Part shown: positions 17,944-27,612 of the stretch, in pieces
How the letters are laid out: every line of letters begins with the position of its first letter
How positions within the stretch are numbered: position 1 is the first letter of the stretch
NCBI GenBank assembly: GCA_965277745.1
Contig: OZ255837.1
Span: 2,294,001-2,358,000 of the forward strand
Source: G965277745 sp965277745
GTDB taxonomy: Bacteria; Pseudomonadota; Gammaproteobacteria; Cardiobacteriales; Cardiobacteriaceae
Direction: 5' to 3'
DNA length: 64,000 nucleotides
Position numbers and translations under genes: made by a program
The notes under the pieces: model-generated
The model's input: the letters and a program-made list of their open reading frames with translations, nothing else
Databases searched by the model: none
Told to the model about the DNA's origin: nothing

Positions 17944-18176
17944 TGACTTACCCATTGAAATTTCGCCAAAAGGTTCTTTCGGTACGTGCGCGCGAAGGAC
18001 TTACGATCGCCCAGGCTGCAGCGCGGCCCACCTGCGAGCATTTGTTAGGGAGTATCATTTTGCGAAACGGTTAAAAAATTGCGAGGTCCGACCCCATACG
18101 AATACGTTTGTAAGATCTGGACAAAAGCACCGAAAAGATTCAAAATCAATCCTTTCCATCATAAATATGGGACCTA
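17944..18176 (+). pseudogene. IS630 transposase start fused to an IS481 transposase tail
   Basis: From ATG 17944: MTYPLKFRQKVLSVRAREGL with TIAQAAAR is an IS630-type N-terminal HTH. After about 25 residues it abruptly continues as the C-terminus of the local IS481 type (LRAFVREYHFAKRL, then one base out of frame PYEYVCKIWTKAPKRFKINP). A recombination junction near 18015-18022 joins the two fragments. Neither is functional. Confidence 0.6.
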
Positions 18177-18772
18177 TATAGGGTAGTCATGAGATATCGT
18201 AATGTAAAATGGCCTTTTCTCAGTTATAGGAGCAAAGTCAACTGATGGAGATATCGATCGATGAGCCGGATGACGAATGGCCGATGATCGACGCCAGTCA
18301 TTGCAAGGTGAATCCTCATGCGGCGGGTGCGTTAGGGGGCAATCAAGACATGAGTCGTACAAAAGGGGCCTCGACAAAAAATTGCATCTGGCCGTGGATG
18401 CGCATGGTCTGCCGGTCAGGGTTGTTGTTACAGAAGGGACAACGGCAGATTGCACTCAAGCCAGCCTCTTGATAGAGGGATTGACGGCGGAGTATTTGTT
18501 GGCTGATAAAGGTTACGATAGCAACGAGCTCATCGAGCAAGCGCTTTCACAGGGCATGGAGCCTATGATTCCGGCGAAGAGCAACCGTATCGCGAAACGC
18601 GAGGATGATAAAGACTTGTATCGATGACGTCACTTGGTCGAGAATGCTTTTTTGCACCTGAAACGTTGGCGAGTTATAGCGACGCGCTATGCCAAAAATA
18701 CGGCATCGTTCCTGGCCGCCGTACAAATACAGTGCATTGCACCGTGGGCTGAAATCTCGTGACTACACTATC
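18177..18772 (+). mobile_element. IS5-family (IS427/IS1031-like) element, internal-deletion copy
   Basis: A roughly 600-bp deletion derivative of the 833-bp element at 23274-24106. Both ends match (GGTAGTCATGAGAT at the left, TGACTACACTATC at the right), but about 250 bp covering the 5' part of the transposase are gone: the sequence jumps at about 18241 to MEISIDEPDDEWPMIDASH. The orfB part (KKLHLAVDAHGLPVRVVV, ADKGYDSNELI) is present and ends at the same in-frame TGA (18625-18627) seen in the full copy. Confidence 0.8.
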
Positions 18773-19391
18773 TAACACCTAGCCGCGACAAGGGGGCACT
18801 GTGACGACGTTTACAGGTAAAAACACCGCTATGCCGCCGTACGATGCGCGCTGTCTGAAGCCAGCCAAGCCGCGTTGCAGCAAGCCTGTGGGGGAAACAT
18901 GGCGACTGTCGGGGCGGAAGAAACGCCCTGCCCTTGGGAAACCGGTGGGAAAAGCATGGATGAAAGTGTCGATGCGTTGCCGAACTTTTCCCCGACCCCG
19001 GCCGTCCTCTTGGCGTCAGGAAGGATGGAAAGATGACGTGCGAGCATTTTCCGCCGAAGATAAGCGCACGTGTCCGTCGTAATGAGGAACAAGGTCTCTT
19101 CTGCGAAGACGAGGTAGGAGAACATCGGGCAGACACGGTGATGCGGGCCGACTCGCGCTCGGCTCAAATTAGATCGAGATTGTCCGCCAAGGTGAACAAG
19201 GCGTTAATGACGAGTGCTTTATCGACCGAGACACAGTGTTTTGGCTGGATCGATCTGGGCACGGAGGCAAAAACCGATTATACTTTTCCTTATTTTGTGC
19301 CTTTTTCAAGTACTTGCGGCAATTTACAGGCTTTTCCCCGTTTTTACAATAAACTGCGATACCGTTTTTATCCCCGTGCTCAGGAGCATCC
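18773..19391. other. 619-bp region without a recognisable gene
   Basis: Several short frames cross this stretch, but none resembles a known protein. It follows an IS5 remnant and precedes polA, so it may be degraded coding sequence plus the polA promoter. A TATACT at about 19279 is a possible -10. Nothing more can be supported. Confidence 0.4.
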
Positions 19392-22097
19392 GTGATCGAT
19401 AGTACCCGTCTTGTCGTCCTCGTCGACGGCTCATCCTATCTTTTCCGCGCCTTTCATGGCCTGCCGGCACTGACCAACCGAAGCGGCCACCCGACCGGCG
19501 CCATGCACGGTGTCATCAAGATGCTCGCCAAACTTTACGAAGACTACCAGCCGACTTATTTTGCCGTGGTCTTCGATGCCAAAGGCAAGACCTTCCGCCA
19601 CGCGCTTTATGACGCCTACAAAGCCAACCGCCCGCCAACACCGGAAGATTTGGTCATCCAGATCAGGCCATTGCAGGAATTGATCAAGGCAATAGGCTTT
19701 CCGCTCATCATAGAATCCGGCGTGGAAGCCGATGATGTGATCGGCACCCTCGCACAACGTGCTTTGCAAGAACACTATCAAGTCGTCATTTCTTCCGGTG
19801 ACAAGGACATGGCGCAATTGCTCACCCACGCCGACATCACCTTGCTCGATACGATGAAAAATGAAACGACCACCGCCCAAGAGGTGGCGCGGCGTTTCAA
19901 AGTCGATTCCTTGCAGGCCGAGCAGATAATCGATTTTCTCGCCCTGGTCGGCGACAGCACGGACAACATTCCCGGCGTCGCCAAAGTCGGTCCCAAGACG
20001 GCGGCGAAATGGCTCGGCGAATACGGCAATATCGAAAACCTGATCGCCAACGCCACTAAAATCGGCGGGAAAGTCGGCGCCAATCTGCGCGCCGGAATCG
20101 AACAGTTACGACTCTCCAAAACGCTTGCCACGATCCGCTGCGATCTCCCTCTCACCACTTCGATCGCCGATCTCGCCCTGCAACCGAGCAACGCCTACAA
20201 AGTGCAAAAACTCTGCGATACCTATGACCTGCACCATATAAAAGAACGCTTTCTCGCCAACCATCAAGCGTCACACGGGACGGAAGATCCGATCGTGACC
20301 AGCTATCACATCATCACCAACGCAAAGGCCCGTGACGAACTGTTGCAACGCTTGGCGGAAATGAGTCAATTTGCCATCGATAGCGAAACCAATTCCCTGA
20401 ACTACATGCAAGCGGATTTAGTCGGCGTCAGCATCGCTCCCCGAGCGGGAGAAGCTTACTATCTTCCCCTTTCTCATCAGTTCACACAAAATCTGCCGTT
20501 GCGCGAAACGCTAGATTGCTTGAAACCGATCCTCGAAAATCCGGCGATCGGCAAAATCGGCCAGCACCTGAAATTCGACCGCCACATCTTCGCCCGCTAC
20601 GGTATCGAGTTGCAAGGCTTCTGTGACGACACCATGCTGATGAGCTACTGCTATAACAGCACCGCGACTCGCCATAATATGGACGCGCTCGCCGACTACT
20701 ACCTTGATTATCGTACCACCACCTTCGAGGACATTGCGGGAAAAGGCGCGAGACAACTCACCTTCGATCAGATTGATCTGGAAACAGCGGGACGTTACGC
20801 CTGCGAGGACGCCGATATTACCTGCCGCCTGCACGCATTTTTCGCGGCCAAACTCGCCGCCGTTCCTAATCTCGAGGCGCTCTATCGCGATATCGAGGCG
20901 CCGCTTGCGAGCGTGCTCTCGCGCATGGAACATCTCGGCGTCAGAATCGATGCCGCCCTCCTTGCCCGGCAATCACAGGGAATCGAGACCACCCTCGCCG
21001 TCTTGGAAACCCAGGCCCACGAACTCGCCGGCCAGACATTCAATCTCGGTTCACCGAAACAGCTACAGGAAATTCTTTTCGCCAAACTGGACTTGCCGGT
21101 GATTCGCAAAACCCCGAAAGGTCAACCATCGACGAACGAAGAAGTGTTGCAAGAACTGGCGGAAAAAAGCGGTGAACCACTGCCACAAGTGATCCTCGAA
21201 CACCGTGGTCTCGCCAAACTGAAATCCACCTATAGCGACAAACTTCCGCAGTTGATCGACAAAAACAGCGGGCGCATCCACACCAGCTATCATCAAGCCG
21301 TAACCAGTACCGGGCGCCTTTCCTCCAGCGACCCGAACCTGCAAAATATCCCGATTCGCAGCGCGCAAGGTCGGCGTATCCGAGAGGCGTTCATCGCCGC
21401 TGACGGCTACAAAATCCTCGCTTCCGACTACTCACAGATCGAACTGCGTATCATGGCACATCTCTCCGGTGACCTAGGGTTGATCAAGGCATTCCGCGAA
21501 CACCGCGACATCCATAGCGCCACCGCAAGCGAAATCTTCGCCGTCGCGCCGGATCGCGTCGAACGCAACCAGCGCAGAAGTGCGAAAGCGATCAACTTCG
21601 GCCTCATCTACGGCATGAGCGCTTTCGGCCTTTCCCGTCAACTCGGCATCACGAGACAGGAAGCCGAAGCCTACATCGACACTTACTTCGGCCGCTATCC
21701 GCGAGTACGCGAGTACATGGAACAGGCGCGAAAGACCGCACGCGAACAAGGATACGCCGAAACCTTGCTCGGGCGCCGATTATACGTGCCCGATATCGAC
21801 AACAAGAACGTGCAGCGCAGAAACGCCGCCGAACGCCTCGCGATCAACGCACCCATGCAGGGCTCGGCCGCCGACATCATCAAACTCGCGATGATCGATA
21901 TCGATCACGCCTACCTTGACAACCCCGACTGCCGCTTACTCATGCAAGTGCACGATGAACTCGTTTTCGAAGTAAAAGAACACGCCGTCGATCGCGTCAA
22001 AGCCGACATCGAAAAGCGTATGCAAAACGCCTACGCGCTGCACGTGCCGCTCATTGTCGATAGCGGCATCGGTAACAATTGGGATGAGGCCCATTAA
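19392..22097 (+). CDS. polA: DNA polymerase I
   Basis: Repair and Okazaki-fragment polymerase. The 901 residues contain all three modules: 5'-3' exonuclease (VLVDGSSYLFRAFHGLP, VFDAKGKTFRH, SGDKDMAQLL, GDSTDNIPGV), a 3'-5' exonuclease domain with DSETNSLN (Asp and Glu of motif Exo I) and a polymerase domain with motif A SDYSQIELRIMAH, motif B RRSAKAINFGLIYGMSAFGL and motif C QVHDELVFEV. The ATG at 19392 is close to GGAGCATCC. No defects are seen. Confidence 0.97.
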   Translation: MIDSTRLVVLVDGSSYLFRAFHGLPALTNRSGHPTGAMHGVIKMLAKLYEDYQPTYFAVVFDAKGKTFRHALYDAYKANRPPTPEDLVIQIRPLQELIKAIGFPLIIESGVEADDVIGTLAQRALQEHYQVVISSGDKDMAQLLTHADITLLDTMKNETTTAQEVARRFKVDSLQAEQIIDFLALVGDSTDNIPGVAKVGPKTAAKWLGEYGNIENLIANATKIGGKVGANLRAGIEQLRLSKTLATIRCDLPLTTSIADLALQPSNAYKVQKLCDTYDLHHIKERFLANHQASHGTEDPIVTSYHIITNAKARDELLQRLAEMSQFAIDSETNSLNYMQADLVGVSIAPRAGEAYYLPLSHQFTQNLPLRETLDCLKPILENPAIGKIGQHLKFDRHIFARYGIELQGFCDDTMLMSYCYNSTATRHNMDALADYYLDYRTTTFEDIAGKGARQLTFDQIDLETAGRYACEDADITCRLHAFFAAKLAAVPNLEALYRDIEAPLASVLSRMEHLGVRIDAALLARQSQGIETTLAVLETQAHELAGQTFNLGSPKQLQEILFAKLDLPVIRKTPKGQPSTNEEVLQELAEKSGEPLPQVILEHRGLAKLKSTYSDKLPQLIDKNSGRIHTSYHQAVTSTGRLSSSDPNLQNIPIRSAQGRRIREAFIAADGYKILASDYSQIELRIMAHLSGDLGLIKAFREHRDIHSATASEIFAVAPDRVERNQRRSAKAINFGLIYGMSAFGLSRQLGITRQEAEAYIDTYFGRYPRVREYMEQARKTAREQGYAETLLGRRLYVPDIDNKNVQRRNAAERLAINAPMQGSAADIIKLAMIDIDHAYLDNPDCRLLMQVHDELVFEVKEHAVDRVKADIEKRMQNAYALHVPLIVDSGIGNNWDEAH

Positions 22098-22254
22098 CGA
22101 CCATAAAAAGCATTGGGCAGCTTCGGACTCTTGTTATCCAGGCGCACAAAAGCAATGACCGTCCCCTTGCCATGAATGCGCTTATCTGTAGATAGGGGCA
22201 AGCAACACGGACACCGGCAGCACGACTGTACCGCTGTCCCCTGCCGAAGCCTCT
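22094..22254 (-). pseudogene. Unidentified 3' gene remnant, convergent with polA
   Basis: On the minus strand a frame ending at 22094 reads RIHGKGTVIAFVRLDNKSPK then LPNAFYGR-stop. It is coding-like but too short to name; a thioesterase-like tail is only a guess. It is cut upstream by the IS481 copy, so it is probably a gene end orphaned by insertion. Confidence 0.3.
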
Positions 22255-23060
22255 TCACCATCTTTCCGCAAAACGTAGCAGGTAGCTGTTCAGTCCCGGG
22301 AATTGATAGCTTGGATTGATAGTCAATCTTTCAGGCTCGTTTGTCCACTGTTTACAGACGAATTCGTATGGGGTCAAACCTCGTAACGTTTTTAACCGTT
22401 TTGCAAAATTGTACGCCCTGACAAATGCCTGCAGGTGGCTACGCAGTTGCTGGTGATTATCATCGTGATAGCGCTTCACCGTCGCTTCCTTGATCGTGCG
22501 GTTCATGCGTTCGACCTGGCCGTTAGTCCAGGAATGGTGCGGTTTGCTCAGGCGATGTGCAATGCCATTTGCCTCACAGATCAAATCGAAACGCATCTTG
22601 CTGCACGTGATGCTGCTGCGATTGCCGGGCCGTTCGGCGAACTTGATCCCGTTATCCGTCAGGTTCGTGGGGATCTTGTAGGGCACCACTTCGAGTAAGT
22701 GTTCAAGGAATTTCCGCGCCGTCTTGCGATTGGCTTTCTCCACCCGCTGTGCCACAGCGAATTTGCTGGTTCGATCAATGGCCACAAAAAGATAGAGCTT
22801 GCCTTCTTGTGTTCTGAGGTGTGCCATGTCGATGTGAAAGTATTCAATCGGGTATTGCTTGAACTTCTCTCGCTTGGGCTTATCGCTATCCATGTCAGGC
22901 AGCCGAGAGATGCCATGGCGCTCTCGGCTGCGATCAACGAAGAGCGCCTGAGATGCGGGATCGACGGTTGCAAGGCGTAAAGACAATCATCCAAAGGCAA
23001 CAGTGTGTGCTTTCGAAAGGCGACGATGATCGCTTATTCCTCGGAGGACAGGACCGTCGA
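22255..23060 (-). mobile_element. IS481-family element, copy 1 (5'-truncated)
   Basis: The readable frame (22255-22986) gives RERHGISRLPDMDSDKPKRE, the DDE domain YFHIDMAHLRTQEGKLYLFV, NLTDNGIKF, SWTNGQVERMNRTIKEATVK and FVRAYNFAKRLKTLRGLTPY. Upstream, LLPLDDCLYALQPSIPHL is one base out of frame (deletion in TTG-ATCGC), and a TAA interrupts it further up at about 23045. The HTH start is absent. It lies inverted relative to copy 2 (23131-24928) and shares its frameshift. Confidence 0.8.
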
Positions 23061-23418
23061 ATGCGGCTGCCTAGTTGTTTGATCCCATCATGTAATGGAA
23101 TGATTTATACGGATTCATCAGCACGGAGGAACCTATGGGACAAGTTTTACACCCAGGCGCCAAAACCACACACGCAGTCAGAGCGGAAATACAGCGATCG
23201 CAAGCTTCGATCGCGGCGTTAAGCAAGCGTTACGGCATCAATCCAAAGACCGTTTGCAAATGGAAGAAACGTAGATAGTGTAGTCATGAGATGTTAGCCC
23301 ACAGTGCAATGCACCGTATTTGTACGGCGGCCAGGAACGATGCCGTATTTTTGGCATAGCGCGTCGCTATAACTCGCCAACGTTTCAGGTGCAAAAAAGC
23401 ATTCTCGACCAAGTGACG

Positions 23419-23769
23419 TCATCGATACAAGTCTTTATCATCCTCGCGTTTCGCGATACGGTTGCTCTTCGCCGGAATCATAGGCTCCATGCCCTGTGAA
23501 AGCGCTTGCTCGATGATCTCGTTGCTATCGTAACCTTTATCAGCCAACAAATACTCCGCCGTCAATCCCTCTATCAAGAGGCTGGCTTGAGTGCAATCTG
23601 CCGTTGTCCCTTCTGTAACAACAACCCTGACCGGCAGACCATGCGCATCCACGGCCAGATGCAATTTTTTGTCGAGGCCCCTTTTGTACGACTCATGTCT
23701 TGATTGCCCCCTAACGCACCCGCCGCATGAGGATGTACCTTGCAATGACTGGCGTCGATCATCGGCCAT
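23419..23769 (-). pseudogene. IS5-family transposase, orfB frame with premature TGA
   Basis: The frame carries KKLHLAVDAHGLPVRVVVTE and LLADKGYDSNEIIEQALSQG (second Asp), and ends at LYR-TGA (23419). Beyond the stop the same frame continues RHLVENAFLHLKRWRVI, which contains the catalytic Glu of the DDE triad. An Arg codon (CGA) changed to TGA is the simplest explanation. The copy at 18177-18772 has the identical stop. Confidence 0.7.
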
Positions 23770-24023
23770 TCGTCATCCGGCTCATCGATCGATATCTCCA
23801 TCGATCTTTCCCATACCCCTTTGTCACGCCATCGAATAAAACGACGATGGACGTTACTCCAGGGGCCATAGTCAGGGGGTAAATCTCGCCACGGTGCGCC
23901 CGTACGCATGATCCAGAAAACGGCATCGATAAACAGGCAATTGTCTCGTGCCACACCCCCAAGCCCCTGAACGACCGGGCAAATGGGGTTCCAATAGCGC
24001 CCAAACCCTATCTGAAATATCAT
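23574..24023 (-). CDS. IS5-family transposase, orfA frame
   Basis: 149 residues with the IS427-type N-terminus (CPVVQGLGGVARDNCLFIDA, MRTGAPWRDLPPDYGPWSN) and EWPMIDASHCKVHPHAAG, which holds the first catalytic Asp. The frame ends after a short tail past the poly-A frameshift site. The orfA-orfB fusion made by -1 slippage would be the active enzyme. Confidence 0.7.
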   Translation of the reverse strand: MIFQIGFGRYWNPICPVVQGLGGVARDNCLFIDAVFWIMRTGAPWRDLPPDYGPWSNVHRRFIRWRDKGVWERSMEISIDEPDDEWPMIDASHCKVHPHAAGALGGNQDMSRTKGASTKNCIWPWMRMVCRSGLLLQKGQRQIALKPAS

Positions 24024-24974
24024 GCCGGCGATGTGCTGCCATTGACTTTGCTGCTATAACCGAGAAAAGGCCATTTTACATGAAGATATCTCGTGACTAC
24101 ACTATCTAAGACCGTTGAAGACGCCCCCATGGTGCCCAAGAATCCCCGTTCAACGGTGCTCAGTCTCGAAGAAGAAGCCGCATGCGTTGCCTTGCGTCGT
24201 CATACCTTGTTGCCTTTGGATGATTGGCTTTACGCCTTGCAACCGTCGATCCCGCATCTCAGGCGCTCTTCGTTGATCGCAGCCGAGAGATGCCATGGCG
24301 CTCTCGGCTGCCTAACATGGATAGCGATAAGCCCAAGCGAGAGAAGTTCAAGCAATACCCGATTGGATACTTTCACATCGACATGGCACACCTCAGAACA
24401 CAAGAAGGCAAGCTCTATCTTTTTGTGGCCATTGATCGAACCAGTCAATTCGCGGTGGCACAGCGGGTGGAGAAAGCCAATCGCAAGACGGCGCGGAAAT
24501 TCCTTGAACACTTACTCGAAGTGGTGCCCTACAAGATCCCCACGAACCTGACGGATAACGGGATCAAGTTCGCCGAACGGCCCGGCAATCGCAGCAGCAT
24601 CACGTGCAGCAAGATGCGTTTCGATTTGATCTGTGAGGCAAATGGCATTGCACATCGCCTGAGCAAACCGCACCATTCCTGGACTAACGGCTAGGTCGAA
24701 CGCATGAACCGCACGATCAAGGAAGCGACGGTGAAGCGCTATCACGATGATAATCACCAGCAACTGCGTAGCCACCTGCAGGCATTTGTCAGGGCGTACA
24801 ATTTTGCAAAACGGTTAAAAACGTTGCGAGGTTTGACCCCATACGAATTCGTCTGTAAACAGTGGACAAACGAGCCTGAAAGATTGACTATCAATCCAAG
24901 CTATCAATTCCCGGGACTGAATATCTAGCTTGTGTGTCAACCACTGGGGTCCAGTTCTGTTTCCCGTTCGGCTT

Positions 24975-25913
24975 CTAGATATTGATAGCACGATGTTTTT
25001 TTATTCGCTTCAATACATCCACCAGATGTGGCATTGAACTTGCTGTGCCGGTATTTTCCACGCATAGGGAAGCATAAGCTGAAGCGAACAAAGCTGCTTC
25101 AGGTAAAGACTCTCCCTTTGCTAACGCCGCGGTGAGAGAACCATTGAAAGCATCGCCCGCTCCAGTTGTATCTTTGGGTGTTGCCGGATAGACAGGAATA
25201 TAAGTGGTTTTTGCCGATTGTGATAACAATGCACCACCGTATCCCAGGGTTATCAGTACATTTTTAACTCCTCTGTTATGCAGTTCTGCGGCAGCTCCCC
25301 GTGCTGAATCCGGGCATAAGACTTTAATTCCGGTGAGTAACGCCGCCTCTGTCGAATTCGGTGTGATCAGATCTGCCATTGTCAATGAATGATCAGGTAC
25401 AGGCTGGTATGGAGCGGGATTGAGAATGACAAAAACTCCCTGTTTATGGGCGTAATGCAGAATCTGAAAAATCGCTTCAAGGTTCGTTTCTAGTTGCAGC
25501 AGTAAAATATCGGACGTATCAATAATCGATTGGCACGATTTCACTTCTTCTTCGGTGAAGGTAAAATTTGCTCCAGGATCCACGGCAATCATGTTTTCTG
25601 CGTTATCGTCAGATATGTACACCAAAGCTTTTCCGGTTGCCGTTTCTTTACTTTCAAATAAAGTACAGATATCAATTTCTGAATTATAGAGATGGTTACG
25701 AGCGAATTCGCTGAACGCATCATTGCCGATTTTACCGATATAGTGTACTCTCGCGCCTGCTCTGGCTGCCGCTATCGCCTGATTTGCCCCTTTTCCTCCA
25801 GCACCGACAAGGCTGCGATATGCAACTAAAGATTCCCCGGGATGCGGGAATCGAGACAGCTGGGCAGCTATATCGACATTGAACGAGCCAAAAACACAGA
25901 TTTTTCTTTTCAT
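24975..25913 (-). CDS. rbsK: PfkB-family carbohydrate kinase, ribokinase-like
   Basis: 312 residues. It starts KICVFGSFNVDIAAQLSRFP, with sugar-binding GAGGKGANQAIAAARAGA and the catalytic/ATP region TTGAGDAFNGSLTAALAKGE; NPAPYQP and ITLGYGGALL are typical of ribokinase. It phosphorylates a pentose (ribose class) or related sugar. It is the last gene of a seven-gene minus-strand sugar operon, directly behind an AlsK-type ROK kinase, so its natural substrate may not be ribose. With alsK broken, this may be the only working kinase of the operon. Confidence 0.85.
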   Translation of the reverse strand: MKRKICVFGSFNVDIAAQLSRFPHPGESLVAYRSLVGAGGKGANQAIAAARAGARVHYIGKIGNDAFSEFARNHLYNSEIDICTLFESKETATGKALVYISDDNAENMIAVDPGANFTFTEEEVKSCQSIIDTSDILLLQLETNLEAIFQILHYAHKQGVFVILNPAPYQPVPDHSLTMADLITPNSTEAALLTGIKVLCPDSARGAAAELHNRGVKNVLITLGYGGALLSQSAKTTYIPVYPATPKDTTGAGDAFNGSLTAALAKGESLPEAALFASAYASLCVENTGTASSMPHLVDVLKRIKKHRAINI

Positions 25914-25929
25914 GGAAACTTATTCCCGA

Positions 25930-26816
25930 TTAATGAAATTTATTTCGTGCTACAAGACAAGCCCCTTGACAGCCGGTATTTCCGTTCTGCACACTGAACG
26001 TAATGTGCAGATTCTCCGCAGAGTAAGGTTTGCGCAAGTGCTCCCGGATTGATTGCTCCAATTTTTGTTTGGGAAAATCTTGCATATCGATTACACCCCC
26101 AAAAAATAATCTTTCCGGATCAACAATATTGACTTCCGAAGCTATTAGTGTGCTTAAGCGTTCAACGAAATGACGAATTTCCTTATGATTCCGATAATGG
26201 GTGAACACATCGCTTATTGAATATTTGGTGCTGGTATTTTCCTCTGCCCAATTGCGCAACCAGTAACCTAATATTATGGTTCCAACACAACTTTTTTTCC
26301 ACATGGAAAGACACTTGGGTTGTCTGGCCAGGGAATATGGTCTATTTCCCCAGAAGCACCGTTGGCACCGTTATAAAATTCACCCATCCATAAGCTGTTT
26401 CCTATACCTGTTCCGATATAGATACCAATCGAGACTTGAGGAATATGGGTTAGGGTAGATAGATCCCACAGGTGGAGATGATTGGCGTCTTTATCCATAG
26501 CGATCGATATTTGAATTAACTGACTGATTTCCATGGTAACTTTCTGGTTGTTCAATACGGGGATAAAGGGCAGCGAATAGACGGTGTCTCTTTGTTTGTT
26601 CAGTATTCCCGGTAATCCCAGCATAATGCCGGCAGGTTTTTCCGGAAGAGGGTGGATATTTTCGGTGATAATGCCTACTAGGTCGAGGAAAGGGTCATCG
26701 GTTTCGAACCAGGAGATAGTTGGTATCGTGTAATGCCGAACCAATTTTTTCTGCTGATCCATGGTCAGCAAACGGGTATTCGTACCACCAATATCCATGC
26801 CCAAATAATATGTCAT
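25930..26816 (-). pseudogene. alsK: ROK-family sugar kinase, AlsK (D-allose kinase)-like, frameshifted
   Basis: The N-terminal half (26816 down to 26274) reads YYLGMDIGGTNTRLL (phosphate loop), MLGLPGILNKQRDTVYSLPF, IGIYIGTGIGNSLWMGEFYN and ASGEIDHIPW. The C-terminal half continues in another frame (ILGYWLRNWAEE, NIVDPERLFFGGVIDM, GCQGACLVAR). The break is at a T7 tract (26292-26298; A7 on the coding strand), where one extra A would join the halves and restore the Cys of the ROK zinc motif. Both halves align in order with E. coli AlsK. This is a true frameshift, an assembly error or a slippage-rescued gene. Confidence 0.78.
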
Positions 26817-26826
26817 CGTATAGCAC

Positions 26827-27507
26827 TCATGCCGTTTTACAGGCTTCGCGGATATTGATCGCCATTTTTTCCCAGGCGGTAACCAGGTCCGCATGCTGAC
26901 TGAAAAGTCCGGAAGAACCGACAATCAGTACTTCAGCTCCGGCTTTGAGAAGATCGGAGTATGTGTTTTTGTTACAGGATCCATCGACTTCGATTAGAAA
27001 TGAATAATTGTGTTTCTGTTTCAGCCGCTTCAGTTCAATGATTTTATCCAGCATCTCGGGGATGAAAGGCTGTCCGGCGTAGCCGGGATCGACCGTCATG
27101 ATGGTGATTTTATCCAGTCGATGAACGTAATGACGAATGTAGTCCAAAGAAGTAGCAGGGTTTAATACTACGCCGGCTTTTTTACCATACGATTGGATTC
27201 GGTCAAGCATTCTGAATGCATTACGGTTGATAGTTTCCGCATGGGGACAAATATAATCCGCACCCGCTTGAGCGATAGAGTCAATAAAATCTGCCGGATT
27301 TTCTATCATCAGATGAGCATCTATTTTCAAGGAAGTATATGGACGGATTTGCTCAATGAAAAAGGGTGACAAAGTAATGTTTTTCACGTAATGACCATCC
27401 ATGATGTCAACATGAAGCATGTCAGCTCTTTCATTAAGTATAGCCAACTGCTCTTTTATTTCCATCAAGTTCATACACATCAGGGAAGGGGAGATCATAT
27501 AATTCAT
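26827..27507 (-). CDS. alsE: D-allulose-6-phosphate 3-epimerase-like protein
   Basis: 226-residue TIM-barrel of the ribulose-phosphate 3-epimerase superfamily. It is closest to AlsE, which converts allulose-6-P to fructose-6-P. Motifs: ISPSLMCMNL, MLHVDIMDGHYVKNITLSPF (metal His/Asp), DAHLMIENP, ITIMTVDPGYAGQPFIPEML and FLIEVDGSCN with IVGSSGLF. These segments match E. coli AlsE more closely than Rpe. ATG 27507 or the internal ATG at 27498 could start it. It lies 10 bp ahead of alsK and 105 bp behind the second permease. Confidence 0.85.
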   Translation of the reverse strand: MNYMISPSLMCMNLMEIKEQLAILNERADMLHVDIMDGHYVKNITLSPFFIEQIRPYTSLKIDAHLMIENPADFIDSIAQAGADYICPHAETINRNAFRMLDRIQSYGKKAGVVLNPATSLDYIRHYVHRLDKITIMTVDPGYAGQPFIPEMLDKIIELKRLKQKHNYSFLIEVDGSCNKNTYSDLLKAGAEVLIVGSSGLFSQHADLVTAWEKMAINIREACKTA

Positions 27508-27612
27508 ATCAGGTTCCAGATCTTTTGAAGGTTGAAACTTATTCTCTGAAATTGGTAAAGGTTGAACGGTCGGCGTAGTTTCCCGAGGTATTTGTTCTTT
27601 TGGTTTTGGCTG

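Larger units (their letters stand above)
23274..24106 (-). mobile_element. IS5-family (IS427/IS1031-like) element, full length, 833 bp
   Basis: Inverted ends GATAGTGTAGTCA (23274-23286) and complement TGACTACACTATC (24094-24106). The target dinucleotide TA is duplicated: the host IS481 reads CGTA before and TAAGACC after the element. Two overlapping frames encode the transposase (orfA 23574-24023, orfB 23419-23769) around an A6 run, the usual programmed -1 frameshift arrangement of this group. orfB ends at a TGA before the conserved RHLVENAFLHLKRWR tail, so the element carries a nonsense mutation. Confidence 0.85.
23131..24928 (+). mobile_element. IS481-family element, copy 2 (interrupted and mutated)
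   Basis: Starts at ATG 23135 after GGAGG: KTTHAVRAEIQRSQASIAAL, KRYGINPKTVCKWKKR. It is split by an IS5 element at 23274-24106 and resumes as KTVEDAPMVPKNP, LSLEEEA, LLPLDDWLYALQPSIPHL. It then carries the same one-base deletion as copy 1 and an amber stop where copy 1 has Gln (SWTNG-TAG-VERMNRTIKEA, about 24691). Removing the IS5 and one TA restores a seamless reading across the insertion site. Confidence 0.82.

Noticed and set aside
18801..19395. Several ORFs of 60-120 codons before polA
   Set aside because: They overlap in different frames, lack motifs and ribosome sites, and do not resemble proteins; treated as noncoding or degraded DNA.
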